A DNA stretch of 64,000 nt from Azolla caroliniana (Eukaryota; Polypodiophyta), in assembly GCA_043228905.1 (NCBI GenBank), contig JBHGNT010000018.1, positions 3,534,001 through 3,598,000 of the forward strand. The letters are read 5' to 3'. The notes beneath the pieces were generated by a model. It worked only from the letters and a program-made list of their open reading frames with translations, ran no database searches and was not told where the DNA came from. Below, piece after piece: positions 1 to 11,300 of the stretch. Made by a program: the position numbers and the translations under genes. The number at the start of each line of letters is the position of its first letter. The first letter of the stretch is position 1.

Positions 1-461
1 TCCTTATATATGTTCCATGGATCAAACAATTGAGGGCCTACAGATTGTAGGTGTAGTTGTCTCACTATGTCTTTTTGTTGAGTGAAATTGTATTTGAGGT
101 AAGTTAGGCTTATATTTTTTTCATCAAGAATTATATAGATTAAGCAAGGAAAAACCCAATAATGTAAAAGTATAAATATCTAAAAAAATTGCTGTTATTA
201 TGAATAAGAATAAACTAAAATTCCTTTCTTCCAACTGTTAAAAATAAAGCTAGTGAAGTTGTATTCTTATATTAGTTATTATTATATTAACCCTTTTGAT
301 TCCTTAATGAAATTTGTTATCTCAGTTTCTCTATAATGTTCGACTCTTATAAATGTATGTATATTGTACATGTGTGTTTTGTGTGTTCTAGTAATGCCCG
401 TCACAACATGTAAGTATGGATATGATTTAAATTTGGCTTAACCTGATGTTTTGTTGTGTAG
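1..461 (+). other. Intron of the flippase gene (left part)
   Basis: AT-rich sequence without a convincing open frame. It ends in a T-rich stretch and an AG at 460-461, the acceptor of the first visible flippase exon. I read it as the 3' part of an intron whose donor lies outside the window. Confidence 0.6.
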
Positions 462-1482
462 GTACATACTTCAAACAGCTTTCTCAGCCTCATCTGCCAT
501 CATCGATTGGAATCTTATGTTCTATTCTTTGATCTACACATCAGTCCCAACTATTATTGTAGGAATTTTTGATAAGGACATTACTCAAAGAACTTTGCTT
601 GAGCATCCTCCTTTGTATGGTGCTGGACAGAGGGATGAAAATTACAACAGTCTCCTGTTTTGGGTTACAATGTTGGATACACTTTGGCAGAGTTTGGTTC
701 TCTTTTATGTTCCACTTTACACTTATGAAGTCAGTACTATTGATATCTGGAGCATAGGAAGTTTATGGACCATTGCTGTTGTTATCCTGGTCAATCTTCA
801 CCTTGCAATGGATGTACAACGATGGACGTGGATTACGCATTTGGCAATCTGGGGCTCTATTGGATCAACATTTTGTTGTCTATTTGTTCTTGATGCCATC
901 AGACTTGAAGCCTTTTTACCACACTTTTGGTAATTACAAATACATCACTCTTTTACATAATTTAAAGTGGCACATTTTCCATTTTGAAATTTGAAGGAAT
1001 TGATAGGGCATTTGGATTTAAGCAATCCCCACAAATTTCACACATAAACTACATACACATAAGTCCTTATATGCATGAAAGGTATTCAAATCTCGGTAAT
1101 TCCGCTAATTTACTAGAGGACACTGGATCGACGGAGTTGAACAAATGACCTTCTGCACCTTGGTCAGACCTAACACTGTGAAAGTAAAATAGGGAAAATA
1201 TACGATGTAATAAAGATGTGTGGAAGTCCGACTTTGATCCAACGTTTTGTATTGATAGTCTAATAGCTGATTTGTATTTTGTTTTGTAGGGTCATATTCA
1301 AAATTGTTACTACTTTCAACTATTGGTATGACATTATTCTTATTGTTGTTCTTGCTCTATTACCACGTTTCTTTGTAAAAGCTGTGGTACAGAGAGTTTG
1401 GCCTTCGGATATCCACATTGCCAGAGAAGTTGAAGCATGCAGGTGGTCTAATATTAGGCGACCATCGTCAAGGCTTAGATAA
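462..1482 (+). CDS. Phospholipid-transporting P4-ATPase, ALA1-like, C-terminal exons (partial)
   Basis: P4-ATPases flip phospholipids to the cytosolic leaflet of cell membranes, usually with an ALIS/CDC50 partner. Two exons are visible, 462-929 and 1290-1482, joined in phase (TG|G makes Trp) across a GT-AG intron. They encode the C-terminal membrane region: YTSVPTIIVGIFDKD, the conserved HPPLYGAGQR-type loop, several hydrophobic spans, then LLPRF and a PSDIHIARE-type tail before the TAA at 1480-1482. These match ALA1-type flippases from memory; the phosphorylation (DKTGT) and actuator domains lie upstream of the window. The frame is intact. An AATAAA at 1705-1710 could serve polyadenylation. 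Family assignment is firm; the exact paralogue is less so. Confidence 0.88.
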
Positions 1483-3861
1483 ATTAACTGGCTCGTCCCA
1501 CGAAGACATCTTTCAAGTTAAGGAAATCTAATCTGCAGAAAAATGTTGCTAAGATTCTCTTTTCTTTACTCTTTGCTCGAGATGATCGATTATAAGTAAG
1601 ATTCTAAGAGAGCATGATGTACATTCAGATGTCCCTTAAATGGGGATATACGATTATGTCATTGTATGATATGTTCCTACATTCTTTAGACAAACAATAT
1701 TCCCAATAAAATATTTGGTTCCCCCATTGTCTCCTCCCCCCAAACCCCCTCAATGGTGGTTCCTTGTACTTTGGAGTGAAATGAAATGAGTGATATTAAC
1801 ATTTGCAGAAGATCAAAATGCCGTATGTGAGAAAGAGGTTCAAGAAGGTTCTTATCCATGTGCCTCCTTTTTGTTATTGAGAATCAATTTTCACTAATTC
1901 TTTTGTGAGCAACGATGTCATCATTCCTAATTTCTGTCTGTAGAGAATTACCTTATAATGGTACCGTTCCCCTATATCTTTTTTGTGCACTATAGTTTAT
2001 CTTGTACAACTTTCATATCCCAAATATGCTTGCTGGATTGATCTTTGGGATGTCACTAAACTCTCTTAACTGTTTTTCTGTTCTAGAGCCAGCTTGTCTA
2101 ATATAATCACTGTAAACATCCCTCAATTGGCTGCTTAATAGATTCTGATGTTATTACTGAGTGGTGTGATATGTAAACCCTTATTATATTTGTTCTTTAC
2201 CTCGTTACATGATTTATGAAATGTGTAAAATCTATATTTCAGTAGTTGAATCATTGTTCATGCACATTTCTGCGTCGATGCAGAAAAATCCCTAAAACAT
2301 TGTACAGTAGATACTTGTTTCAGTTTTTCTTTGATAATATGCAACCTTGCAAAAGGTTTTGTATATTTGTTTGATCTTATTAGTGTGATGTGATTATATA
2401 CTGAATGATATTTATTTGGAACTACGATGTAAGCCAAATAGCTTGTCCTAGAGATTTTACAACCATAGTGTTTTACTACATCGACGGTTCATTGTGCGTA
2501 GGGAGTATTGCAACATTTTGATAACATATAGATGTGCAAACAAAATTTCATCATGCGCATATGGTAATATTTAGTTTCTATATATTATAGGTAGAGCACC
2601 CAAAGCTTAATTGTTGTAAGATGCCAGATTTGTTGGCTTTCTCAAAGATAAACTTAATTGTATGAAAGTTGCATTGTTTGATGTTAGTCATTGCTTTTCA
2701 AAAAGATGCGAGCTTGCATATGTTCTTTTGAGGACACATTATGTTTCACGTACACATGCTACTATAGTTTAATGCTGTTTCATGACACTTTATTTATATT
2801 ATCATTGGCAAAAGGTTGTAGTTATTAGAGACCATACATTTCTCAAACAAATAACAATAGTTAAGATTGTCATTTGAATTTGGATTCATGATACATGTCA
2901 TTTGAATTTTGATCCATGATCGATGTCATGATATTTGTCATTTGAATTTTGATCAATGATCATGGTCATGATACAAGATGTGATGTTTATACTATAGTTT
3001 CCCATGAATAGTAACATCTATTGTGCCGTCTATTTACATTTGCTCACTTGTAAGATTTTTGACAACACTTTTGTCAACATTATGAATCTGTCAAAAACAG
3101 GACCACTACATTTTTGTTCGATTTGGGCCATGCATTTTATCTTTAGGGATTGAAAAGGATTTAAGTTTGGTGTGTTCAATTTCCATCAAGGTAGCTACTA
3201 GCTGGTTGGTACTTGTCTATGGCTACCAATTTCTTTGCCAATATTAAGAAAGAAAAGATATTTCAACGACACCTAAACAAATGATGGGACACACGCAACT
3301 TAATGCCATTTAACTTGCCCTTTTGTAAAATTCTTCCCATTATCTTTTCTAACATAATATCACACCAAAATCTACAAAGCAAAAATGTTGAGTAAAATGT
3401 TGTCGACTCTTAACCCAAATTGATGTTACATTTTGTTCATAGATATTAGAGGCCAAGTTTAATTGCAATAAAAATGCACTCACCATTTCTACTATGGTAT
3501 TATAATATATGATTATTGATCGGTTGGATAACATATTTATTCCCACTTGCCTAAAATAGATTTCCTCTTTAGTTTGTATGGGCATTTTTTGTACCCTAGT
3601 TTGTAGAGGGAAAACACAAACATCAATATATGTTAGAGCCCATTCCATTATCTGCCATCTGAGCAATTGGTTTCATATGTCTTAGTTCACACTCACTTCA
3701 ATGTGAGACAAGACATTGGAGCATAGGTGATGAGACTAGTTAACTATGCACGTTTTGATGTAAATAACATGGGTTTGAATATCACACTTTGACACCATAC
3801 TTTGCCTTTGATGACATTCAAATATGATGTTCACATACATTCGACTAAACCCAATCCTTGC
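1483..3861. other. 3' UTR and intergenic sequence
   Basis: AT-rich DNA after the flippase stop. The first 200-300 bases are probably 3' UTR. Beyond that I see only stop-rich short frames. It holds a small three-copy repeat at 2869-2974. A 105-codon minus frame at 3349-3666 has no recognisable motif and I do not call it a gene. Confidence 0.5.
2869..2974. repeat. Three-copy short direct repeat
   Basis: The phrase GTCATTTGAATTTTGATC with variants of CATGATCATGTCATGATA occurs three times in a row with differing spacers. It looks like local slippage and no function is evident. Confidence 0.6.
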
Positions 3862-4012
3862 ATGTCACAATGTGCACTCACAATAGCAACATACATTGGT
3901 AAAGGTCTTGAACATTGAGAGTCACTACTCACTTTCACATGTATTACGTGAAAATACTATATTTGTGCTATCATAGGTCACATTTGACCTTTGAACACGA
4001 TAAATTCTTGCT
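3862..4012 (+). mobile_element. LINE 3' end, subfamily B, 5'-truncated
   Basis: This is the reverse complement of the minus-strand copies at 6.1-6.45 and 13.4-13.8 kb: caatgtgcactc, then cattggtaaag, cttgaacat, gagagtcactactcactttca, and the inverted repeat AGGTCA...TGACCT near 3990. It has only the last part of the open frame and the tail, so it is a dead insertion. Confidence 0.65.
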
Positions 4013-4583
4013 CTTGGTGATTGCAATTGTTCTCATGTATACACGAGTGATGGGTGCACTGTTTTTTTGTCAATTATATATATAATACATGTTAGATCGA
4101 GCTTTGTTTTTGCAACCTTCGACAAACACTTTAGCTTCACTTCATAACCCAAAAGATGTTAAAGCAAGCTCGACATGGATTTCAAACACACATTTGCTAG
4201 GGCATGTCAAAAGGTCAAAGCATATAAAAAAGCAATGAGGTGTATGCTACATACATTCGGGAGTCCTTGTGCATTTCAATTAACATGCAGTGTAGCGCCC
4301 ATGTCGCGTAACCAAACTATACGAGTTTGTTGTGATAGGATTCACATGCATATATCAGCATGGGCATGGTTGGTTACGATACACGCAGGGGGGGGGGTTG
4401 GGTCTCCATTGTCGTCCTGGGAGAGCGCGTGGTTGGTTACAGTACGCACATGCAAAGGGAGAGAAGAGGTGCTACGAGAGCAGAGCAGACTAGTCTAGAG
4501 CAGAGTAGACCAGACCAGAGCCAGTCCAGGCAAGTGGACAAGAGGCCTACCCATGATGTGTCTTGAAGAAGAATTTTCCCTTT

Positions 4584-4586
<3 letters not shown>

Positions 4587-4621
<35 letters not shown>
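4587..4621. repeat. (AC)n microsatellite
   Basis: About 17 uninterrupted AC units, separated by about 25 bases from the (CT)n tract that follows. Confidence 0.95.
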
Positions 4622-4622
<1 letters not shown>

Positions 4623-4645
4623 TGGGGCCTTTCTCACTCACCTTG

Positions 4646-4646
<1 letters not shown>

Positions 4647-4682
<36 letters not shown>
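4647..4682. repeat. (CT)n microsatellite
   Basis: About 18 CT units. Such tracts also occur in plant core promoters and 5' UTRs, and an ATG-led frame follows at 4697. Confidence 0.95.
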
Positions 4683-4687
<5 letters not shown>

Positions 4688-4696
4688 GGATAGCGA

Positions 4697-4879
4697 ATGA
4701 GCAGCTCGCTTGCCTTTTTAACTGCCCGAGTTTCCTTTCCTTTTCCTTCTATGCGAACCTTGCAAAGCTTCTTGCATCAGCGAAGCTTTTTTCCTGAGAA
4801 ATCCGTGTCAGAGGAAGACACCCCCCCCCCCCCCCCCCCCCCGCTCCCCTGCTTGGAAGTATATGCTCTGCTAAGGTGA
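4697..4879 (+). CDS. Doubtful 60-codon frame with a transit-like N terminus
   Basis: The frame starts at an ATG 15 bases after a (CT)n tract. Its first 40 residues are rich in Ser, Phe, Arg and Leu with almost no acidic residue (MSSSLAFLTARVSFPF...), as organelle targeting peptides often are. It then runs into a proline string made by a 22-base C homopolymer and stops at 4877-4879. It could be a first exon whose gene was interrupted by the LINE fragment at 4985, or chance. No family is recognised. Confidence 0.15.
   Translation: MSSSLAFLTARVSFPFPSMRTLQSFLHQRSFFPEKSVSEEDTPPPPPPPLPCLEVYALLR
4821..4842. repeat. C22 homopolymer
   Basis: An unbroken run of 22 C. Runs this long are unstable and often miscounted in sequencing, so any frame through it is unreliable. 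Confidence 0.9.
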
Positions 4880-4984
4880 TCGATCAGGTTTGCTGCCTTC
4901 TTCTCTCCCCCACCCCTCTCTCGAACCAGAGGTTAAAATGCTTACTAGATGCCAAAATCGGCCTGAATCAATTTACGATGTGTG

Positions 4985-5845
4985 TGAGAGAGAGTGAGAT
5001 TGATAGATAGATATATTAACGTCTTCTAAAGCCAAAATTGGCCCATGAGACAATTGGTTTATATGGTTTATAACAAAATGGGGTATTTATCCAATCATCA
5101 GAACGAAATAAAATAAAATGGAGGGTTAATGTTTACCACAGGCCAACATCATCTTGGGTGAATTCATGTCATCCATCCTTTCTGATACAAAACTTAAAGA
5201 TTTAGGCATCCTAAAGATTCGTGATAATGATTTTAATGCTTGCACTGGGATGATTCACAAGCATGAAGTGCATAACGAATGTTTATGGGTTGAGTGATGC
5301 GAGGGGGTAAGATATCCAAGATTTGTTGGTGTGGTAAAGTGAGGCTATTCCGAAGTTCACTGAGTGAATAGGACATGGTGAGAAATGATCTCCACGATAT
5401 GGTTATGGTATGGGCTATGTGCCTTGCATCCCTCCCTGTACAAAGGTCTCTGTCGTCATCGGCATTCTTCTGCTTGCAATATGGTGAATCCTTGGCAAGT
5501 TGTTAGTGGAGGTGTGGGCCTATGGAAGAAGATGGTAATGTGTGATTGCGATTGCATCAAATGTGGTAATACAAGGGTTGGTTCCTTGCGCTTTGAAGCT
5601 TGCAAGCTTTGGCCAAAGTGCTGTGAGTCAGCCTTTGTGGTAAAGTTCACATAGAGGGTGGTGTACTCTCTGATATGCTTGTAAGCTGGGCACCTATGCA
5701 CAAAATTTTCCTTGATCTCAAACTCGCCTTCTGATAATTTGCAAAATCTTTTGTTCCTAGGTATATGAAGTGCTCTTCTTGTGTCAATATCTATCTGGTG
5801 GGAGGAAGCTGTGAGTTGACCTCTTGTGAAAACCATGGGGGGTTG
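4985..5845 (-). mobile_element. LINE 3' end, subfamily C, 5'-truncated
   Basis: On the minus strand the open frame at 5836-5456 reads IDIDTRRALHIPRNKRFCKL and HRCPAYKHIREY. This resembles the Cys/His knuckle that ends many LINE ORF2 proteins (C..C...H...C), here with a mutated second Cys. After the stop come about 400 bases of 3' UTR and the tail at 5060-4985: TGGGCCAATTTTGGC, GAAGACGTTAATATATC, then TATC and CT repeats. A related tail on the plus strand lies near 44.3 kb. Only the 3' end was inserted or has survived. Confidence 0.65.
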
Positions 5846-6094
5846 TAGACGTACATGTACCTTAGTCTTTGTATGAGTCTATCAAACAAATCTTGCTGCA
5901 AAGGAAAGGTACCAGGATGTTATATAGAAGCTTAAGAAGGCAGGAAGTTGAACTTGGATGAAATTTGATTCAATATGAATTATACGAGTAAAAAGAACGA
6001 AATATTATTGTCTTTTAAGAGGGTAAAATGTCTAAGGAGGCCAAATGAAAGATTATGTAATCAAAGACAAGGCATCCTCATCCACATTTACCAT

Positions 6095-6445
6095 TTTAGA
6101 TAGATAGATAGATAGATTTTATTATTGTCTTCGGAGGTCAAATATGACCTATGAGACCAAAAATATTGCATTTCACGCGATACGTATGAAAGTGAGTAGT
6201 GACTCTCGATGTTCAAGAACTTTACCAATGAATGTTGCAATCAAGAGTGCACATTGTGGTTGTGAGAGGAATTCATGCAAAGATTGGGCTCGGTCGAAGA
6301 GATGTAGAAAGCATGGTTGAATATGATCAAAGGCAGAGCATTGTATCAAAGTGTGATACTCAGACTCGCGAACTTGTTTAGGGCAAAGTGTGCATAGCCG
6401 ATCACTCTCATCACTTGTGCCCCAATGCCTTGTTTCACATCGCAA
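6095..6445 (-). mobile_element. LINE 3' end, subfamily B, 5'-truncated
   Basis: The minus-strand frame at 6445-6173 ends in a knuckle, LCTLCPKQVRESEYHTL followed by QCSAFDH, that is C..C......H....C as at the end of LINE ORF2 proteins. It is followed by the AGGTCATATTTGACCT inverted repeat and an (ATCT)n tail at 6117-6100. It is closely similar to the copy at 13.4 kb. Confidence 0.75.
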
Positions 6446-6521
6446 TGCATGTGAGCTAAGTCACATGGAAGCAATGGTTCGAATGACAGATAATGGTATG
6501 GGCTCTAACATGTATCGATGT

Positions 6522-6557
<36 letters not shown>

Positions 6558-6710
6558 AAGAAAGATATATTAACATCTTTTAAGAGGCCAAAATGGCGTA
6601 TAAGACCAAATAAGAGATTACATCTGGAGTGTTGTCTCGTCTTTGAGAACAAATCAAAATAAAATAAATATTACACAGTAAATATAAAAGTAAATAAGAT
6701 GAAAAGAGAG
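6522..6710 (-). mobile_element. LINE tail, subfamily A
   Basis: Read on the minus strand this is TTTTGATTTGTTCTC, GACGAGACAACACTC, TAATCTCTTATTTGGTC, then the inverted-repeat motif CGCCATTTTGGCCT, AAAGATGTTAATATATC and a TTTC/CT simple repeat. It is almost the same as the tail of the long LINE at 55.1 kb. Its upstream end meets the (GA)n of the next tail at 6708, so it probably inserted into or duplicated that tail. Confidence 0.75.
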
Positions 6711-7160
6711 AGAGAGAGAGAGAGAGAGAGATCTTAACATCTTTTAAGAGGCCAAAATGGCCTATAAGACCAATCAAGAGATTACATCTTAAGTGTTGTC
6801 TCGTTGTTGACAACAACAAATCAAAATAAACAAATGTACCAAGTAAAAAAAGTAAATAAGAAAAAAAGAGACTAAAAAAATCTTGTTATTGGTACATGTA
6901 AGATTCTCAAGTCAGATATATTGTAATTTTTGTCTTCGAAAGATCTTTGGCATAGGTCGATCGAGAATGGAGGGGTCTCTGAAGTGATGGCAAGAAATAA
7001 TGGCCTTTATTTGTCAATGACAAGAGTGGTGAGATCGTGGTCCATGGGGCCAAGGCCTACGTGCACAACAAAATGCTATTGTCCGATCTTTTGTAACCCT
7101 TTTGTTATGTCATGGTCAGGAGCCCATTTGTGTAGCACTTGATTGACTTGTCAACTGAAA
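6711..7160 (-). mobile_element. LINE 3' UTR and tail, subfamily A, 5'-truncated
   Basis: About 450 bases parallel the 3' UTR of the 55 kb LINE, including the stretches around GATCTTTCGAAGACAAAA and CCATGGACCA, and end in AGGCCATTTTGGCCT, AAAGATGTTAAGATC and (CT)n. The open frame is absent, as expected for a short 5'-truncated insertion. Confidence 0.75.
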
Positions 7161-7629
7161 TGAAAACCCTAATCAAGGTTCTTATCACTAAGAAGATGCC
7201 TTAAAACTGTTTCCACCTCATCCAACTGGTAAAAATAAGAAGAGATTAGATGGTAGCAAAAATGTTATTCAGCTCATTTTGAGAAATAAAACGTGATACA
7301 ATACGTTCAAGAACAAAGCATTTTGACTCTGAATTTAGAGAGGGTGCTGGAAAGCTCGTTTGAATGGTCTCTCAGATAACAAATTGCATTTTATGCACAA
7401 TTGATCCATTGGTCTTGCTCAAGTCCATGGAAGGTAGCTGAAGAGAATTCCCTCTGTTCTTTTGTGTGACAGGTTTTACTCCTTCCATCTATTACTTAGT
7501 TGGAGGGTAAAAGTTGTTAATAAACCATTGGTGTGATGAAATTTTGCAGAATATATCCATCGGTAAGCATATTGAAGGGTATATTTTAGAATGAGAGAAT
7601 GTAACCAAGAAAACTGTTTCAATACAGTA

Positions 7630-7765
7630 TGGGGAGCATATAAGTGAATCCCAGTGCTCATGAATTTTACTAATGTGCTGCAATTCAGAGTCCACATTGT
7701 AGTTGGGACTTGGGAGAGAAAGCTGTATAGGGATAGATTGTGGCTGAAAGCATGTGAGGTTGATC
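7630..7765 (-). mobile_element. Old LINE remnant, subfamily B-like
   Basis: The blocks tgaattttactaatgtg, gcaattcagagtccac and attgtagttggga align loosely with the coding end of the subfamily B copies at 6.2 and 13.5 kb. Many substitutions suggest an older insertion, and the tail is not clear. Confidence 0.45.
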
Positions 7766-7785
7766 ACTTGAGTAGATTGTGACAA

Positions 7786-8333
7786 TCAAGAGTCACGACT
7801 TTCTTGGAGCATGACATTGAGCTAAAATATGATGTAGTTGATTTATTATGTGATGGATTAAAATAGCTTTTTGATGAAGTGAAATACCAAACTTCATCTT
7901 TGGCATGTTATATTATATTGATTCCATAAGTGTAAGATATATTGTAGCTGTGCCAAAAGGTACCTACAAATTGGTAAAACAATGAGGCCATTGAGTCGTC
8001 TCAAGTTTCTTGCAAGCCTCTTATAATCCTACTTCTCAAATCTCCACCATGAAATGACTTATGGTTGGAGCTGATTGCTGCCTCGTTTAGTGTTAACATG
8101 TGAGTCATGACATAATATAGCTTGATATTTTTTCAATAACGTATAATTTTTTTCTAAATCTGGATTCTTCCATTGAATAAACTATATGTTGTGTAATATT
8201 ATGCTAATTGTCAAATCTTGTATCGTGATGCTAATGCTCATTTTATGTTCCTATACCAGGCATTAATATGAATTGTTAATAACTACGTTAAGAAGAATTG
8301 TAACCAGCAAGAATTCACCCTGCAAAAGAGATA
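7786..8333. other. Noncoding stretch upstream of the unknown gene
   Basis: AT-rich with no usable frame. It should contain the promoter and 5' UTR of the gene starting at 8334. I could not pick out a TATA box with confidence. Confidence 0.4.
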
Positions 8334-11300
8334 ATGGAGGATTATGATGTTCTACATGCCACAAGGACGTCGATGCTTGATCGTGTCCTTAGGGACGTAC
8401 CACTCTCACCTAGGGTTTGTTTATTTATCTCTTACTCACTGTTTTTAATAAATTCATTATGCACCAACGTATAGATTTGTATCTTTATGATTGGGATTAT
8501 GCAAATCTCACTTCTGTAAATGAATGGCTGTTTGGATTGGCAATAGTTGTATCTCGCTCAACAAAACTATTGAAAAGACTGATTCTGAATATTGGATGTC
8601 CCATTGCTCATAACTCCGCTGTCTGTGTTAACTATATACTGTATGATATCGTGAATGTGTGATCAATTGTGTTCCAGATATGCCCAGTTGTGTCTACTAT
8701 GCTGCCGTATAATTTGACGAATGTGTGACCGGTCATGATACACGTCTAGTCATCGTTATCTTGTTCGTCCTTTTTCTTTTGATCTAGAAGCTCTATCTGG
8801 TAACCTCTATGAATATTTCAAAACATTAAATCTAGTGATATTGGCATCATAATGCAAACTGAAATTTTCTTCTGCAAAAATGCAAGAGTTAATACTCAAA
8901 ACCAATGTGCATCAGCACAATGTTGTGTGTGGTCTATCTCTTTAGGAGACCTTCCACAAGGTCTGTATTCAACAAGTGATCTATTACGAAAGCTTATATC
9001 GGCATATAGAGACATTGCAAGTTGGTTTGATCTGCTAGTCTCCCTTGTAGTTATCAGAAGGGCCTCTCCACCATGAGGACAATGAAGGAGGAGGTGCTAG
9101 AGTATGGCTTTGGTGGCTGTGGTATCAAGGGATAATCTGGGACATGGTGTAGGTTCTCTATGTCTGCATGCAAAGTTTTTTGGGTTCTCTATCTAAAATA
9201 GCTGGTCTATGTATCACCTGGTTGAAAGGGAGATCAAATTCAATCAATAATAACAAACAGATGAAGAAAATGGATTTTTTTGTCAATAAAAAGCTGAAGC
9301 AAAACAATCAAATTTAAGCCTCAGGGAGATCCAACAGCATATAAAAGGTACTTTAGGTGAGTAAATTAGACTTTTGTATGCTAGAATTTGACCAATACCA
9401 TATTTGTGGGTGATTTTTAAAACTCGGATCAGTTTCTTGTTATAGAGTTTATCTCTAAAAAAAAAGGTATTGTGATTACAATCACTAATGTTCAATATTA
9501 ATAAATGGTGCATCAACTGGAGTAAAACTGAAGCTTTAATCAGATTTTGAAATTCTTTCGGTATGAGTGTAACGATCCATATTCACTAAGTTTCCTTACC
9601 TGGATTTGCAATTCTTGTTTTTTCATATCACCCCATGGCATGCCTCACTAACAAAAGATTCTGTAAAGTTCTAACTTCAAATGTTTCTCATTGGCCAAAG
9701 AAACACAATGTTTTAACTACTGATGTCAAACTACATGGAAAACATTTTCTAATGAGGTTACGCTGTACCAGAAACGCATTGTTAGTCGATTGTTGTATGC
9801 TGCGAAAAATCTAAACAAAGAAACAAGCAAACAACAACTTTCTGGTACTTTCCGGACTTGTTAACATTAACGTGAAATATTGGAGATAATTCATACATAT
9901 GAGCCAAGCCATTTGGTCTAAGAAATATCCTTCCAGAATGCAATGCTGATGCCGTATTTTTACATATAGACGAGATCCTGCAAATGCATTTTAATTTGGT
10001 GCTATATACGATGCATGTGTATATGCTATTAATCATTCATTGGTGGATACTTTTGTTGGAAGATACATTATTATCAGAACTTTCATTATTAATGAAGGTG
10101 TCACCTAGGAAAATTTGTCAGGAACATGCCAAGGCAGTAGGTTTTGAGACATAGATTTGGAAATCCATGTATCCTACTGCAAAATTCTCTCCGAGTATGG
10201 ATAAGAGTTATATATATACATATACACAAAATATAGTCACCCAAACCCGTCTGATCTTTTCAATCACTCAAGCTGCACATATAGTCACCCAAACCCGTAT
10301 AATCTCTTCAATTACCCAAGATGCTCACGATAATCTGGCCAGGCTTCAGGCTTTTTTAAGCTCTGCTCAGGCTTAATTTTCTGGTATAATCTTCCTTTCA
10401 TGTTTTGGTTCTTACATGGCTTTTGAGTCTTTACGTTGCTGTTTCTATTCCATTGTGTCAAGGTCCCACTGTAATATTTTTCAACATTGTCACTGCCTCA
10501 CTTTGTTGATTGCTCTGTACTTTTTTTCGACATTGCCCACAGTAACTCTTGGCACTTAATTTTTTTTCATTGTTGTGCTTTCAAATCTTTATAGTTTTGT
10601 AGACCTGTCACAACATGTGTGGATGGTTTTACATACGTACCCAAAAGACAAAGACAAGGGATTTTTGATGCATTATCTGGATAGATTTTCTTTTTCCCAT
10701 CATCTATTGCAATCTATACATTGTTCCATAGAACTTTAACAACCATTAAATAAATTATGACAATATGCTCACCATTGTTGAGGTTCAAGTTTGTTATGAA
10801 GAAGCATTGCAGTATTTTTGTAATTTGAATAAAGTCTCTTGTTGTTGATTGCATTGTTAGGTTATCATTCTCAAATCATTCAAAAGGTGACAGGAAAGGC
10901 GGACAAGGTGACAGGATTCCTTTTGATATATCCAACATGTTGTCTTCATATTCTTGAGGTGTGAGGTCATATCACACACCAATATTCATCCTTATCATAT
11001 GTATATGTTTCTTATATATGTGCAGGTTAATGACTATGTATCCAGCTAAAAAATGTAACATGCCTTTTGAAGGCAATGGATCTGCAGAAAACATTTTTTA
11101 TTATTGAATTGTCATTCAAGTATCAATGATCTCATACAAGTAAACAATCAAGCATTACTCTAATATGAGCACAGTTTTCTCAGATCTTGAGATTGTATAT
11201 GTTTATCATATTCCGTACATACAGAAAAGTACAAATAGTATAGGTGCTAGGTATGGACGGCAACTTTTAAGATCGAGCTGCATTGGTAGAGAGCATATAT

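Noticed and set aside
5385-5654. An 89-codon plus-strand frame
   Set aside because: It lies opposite the LINE C coding end on the minus strand, which has recognisable ORF2 features; the plus frame is a shadow.
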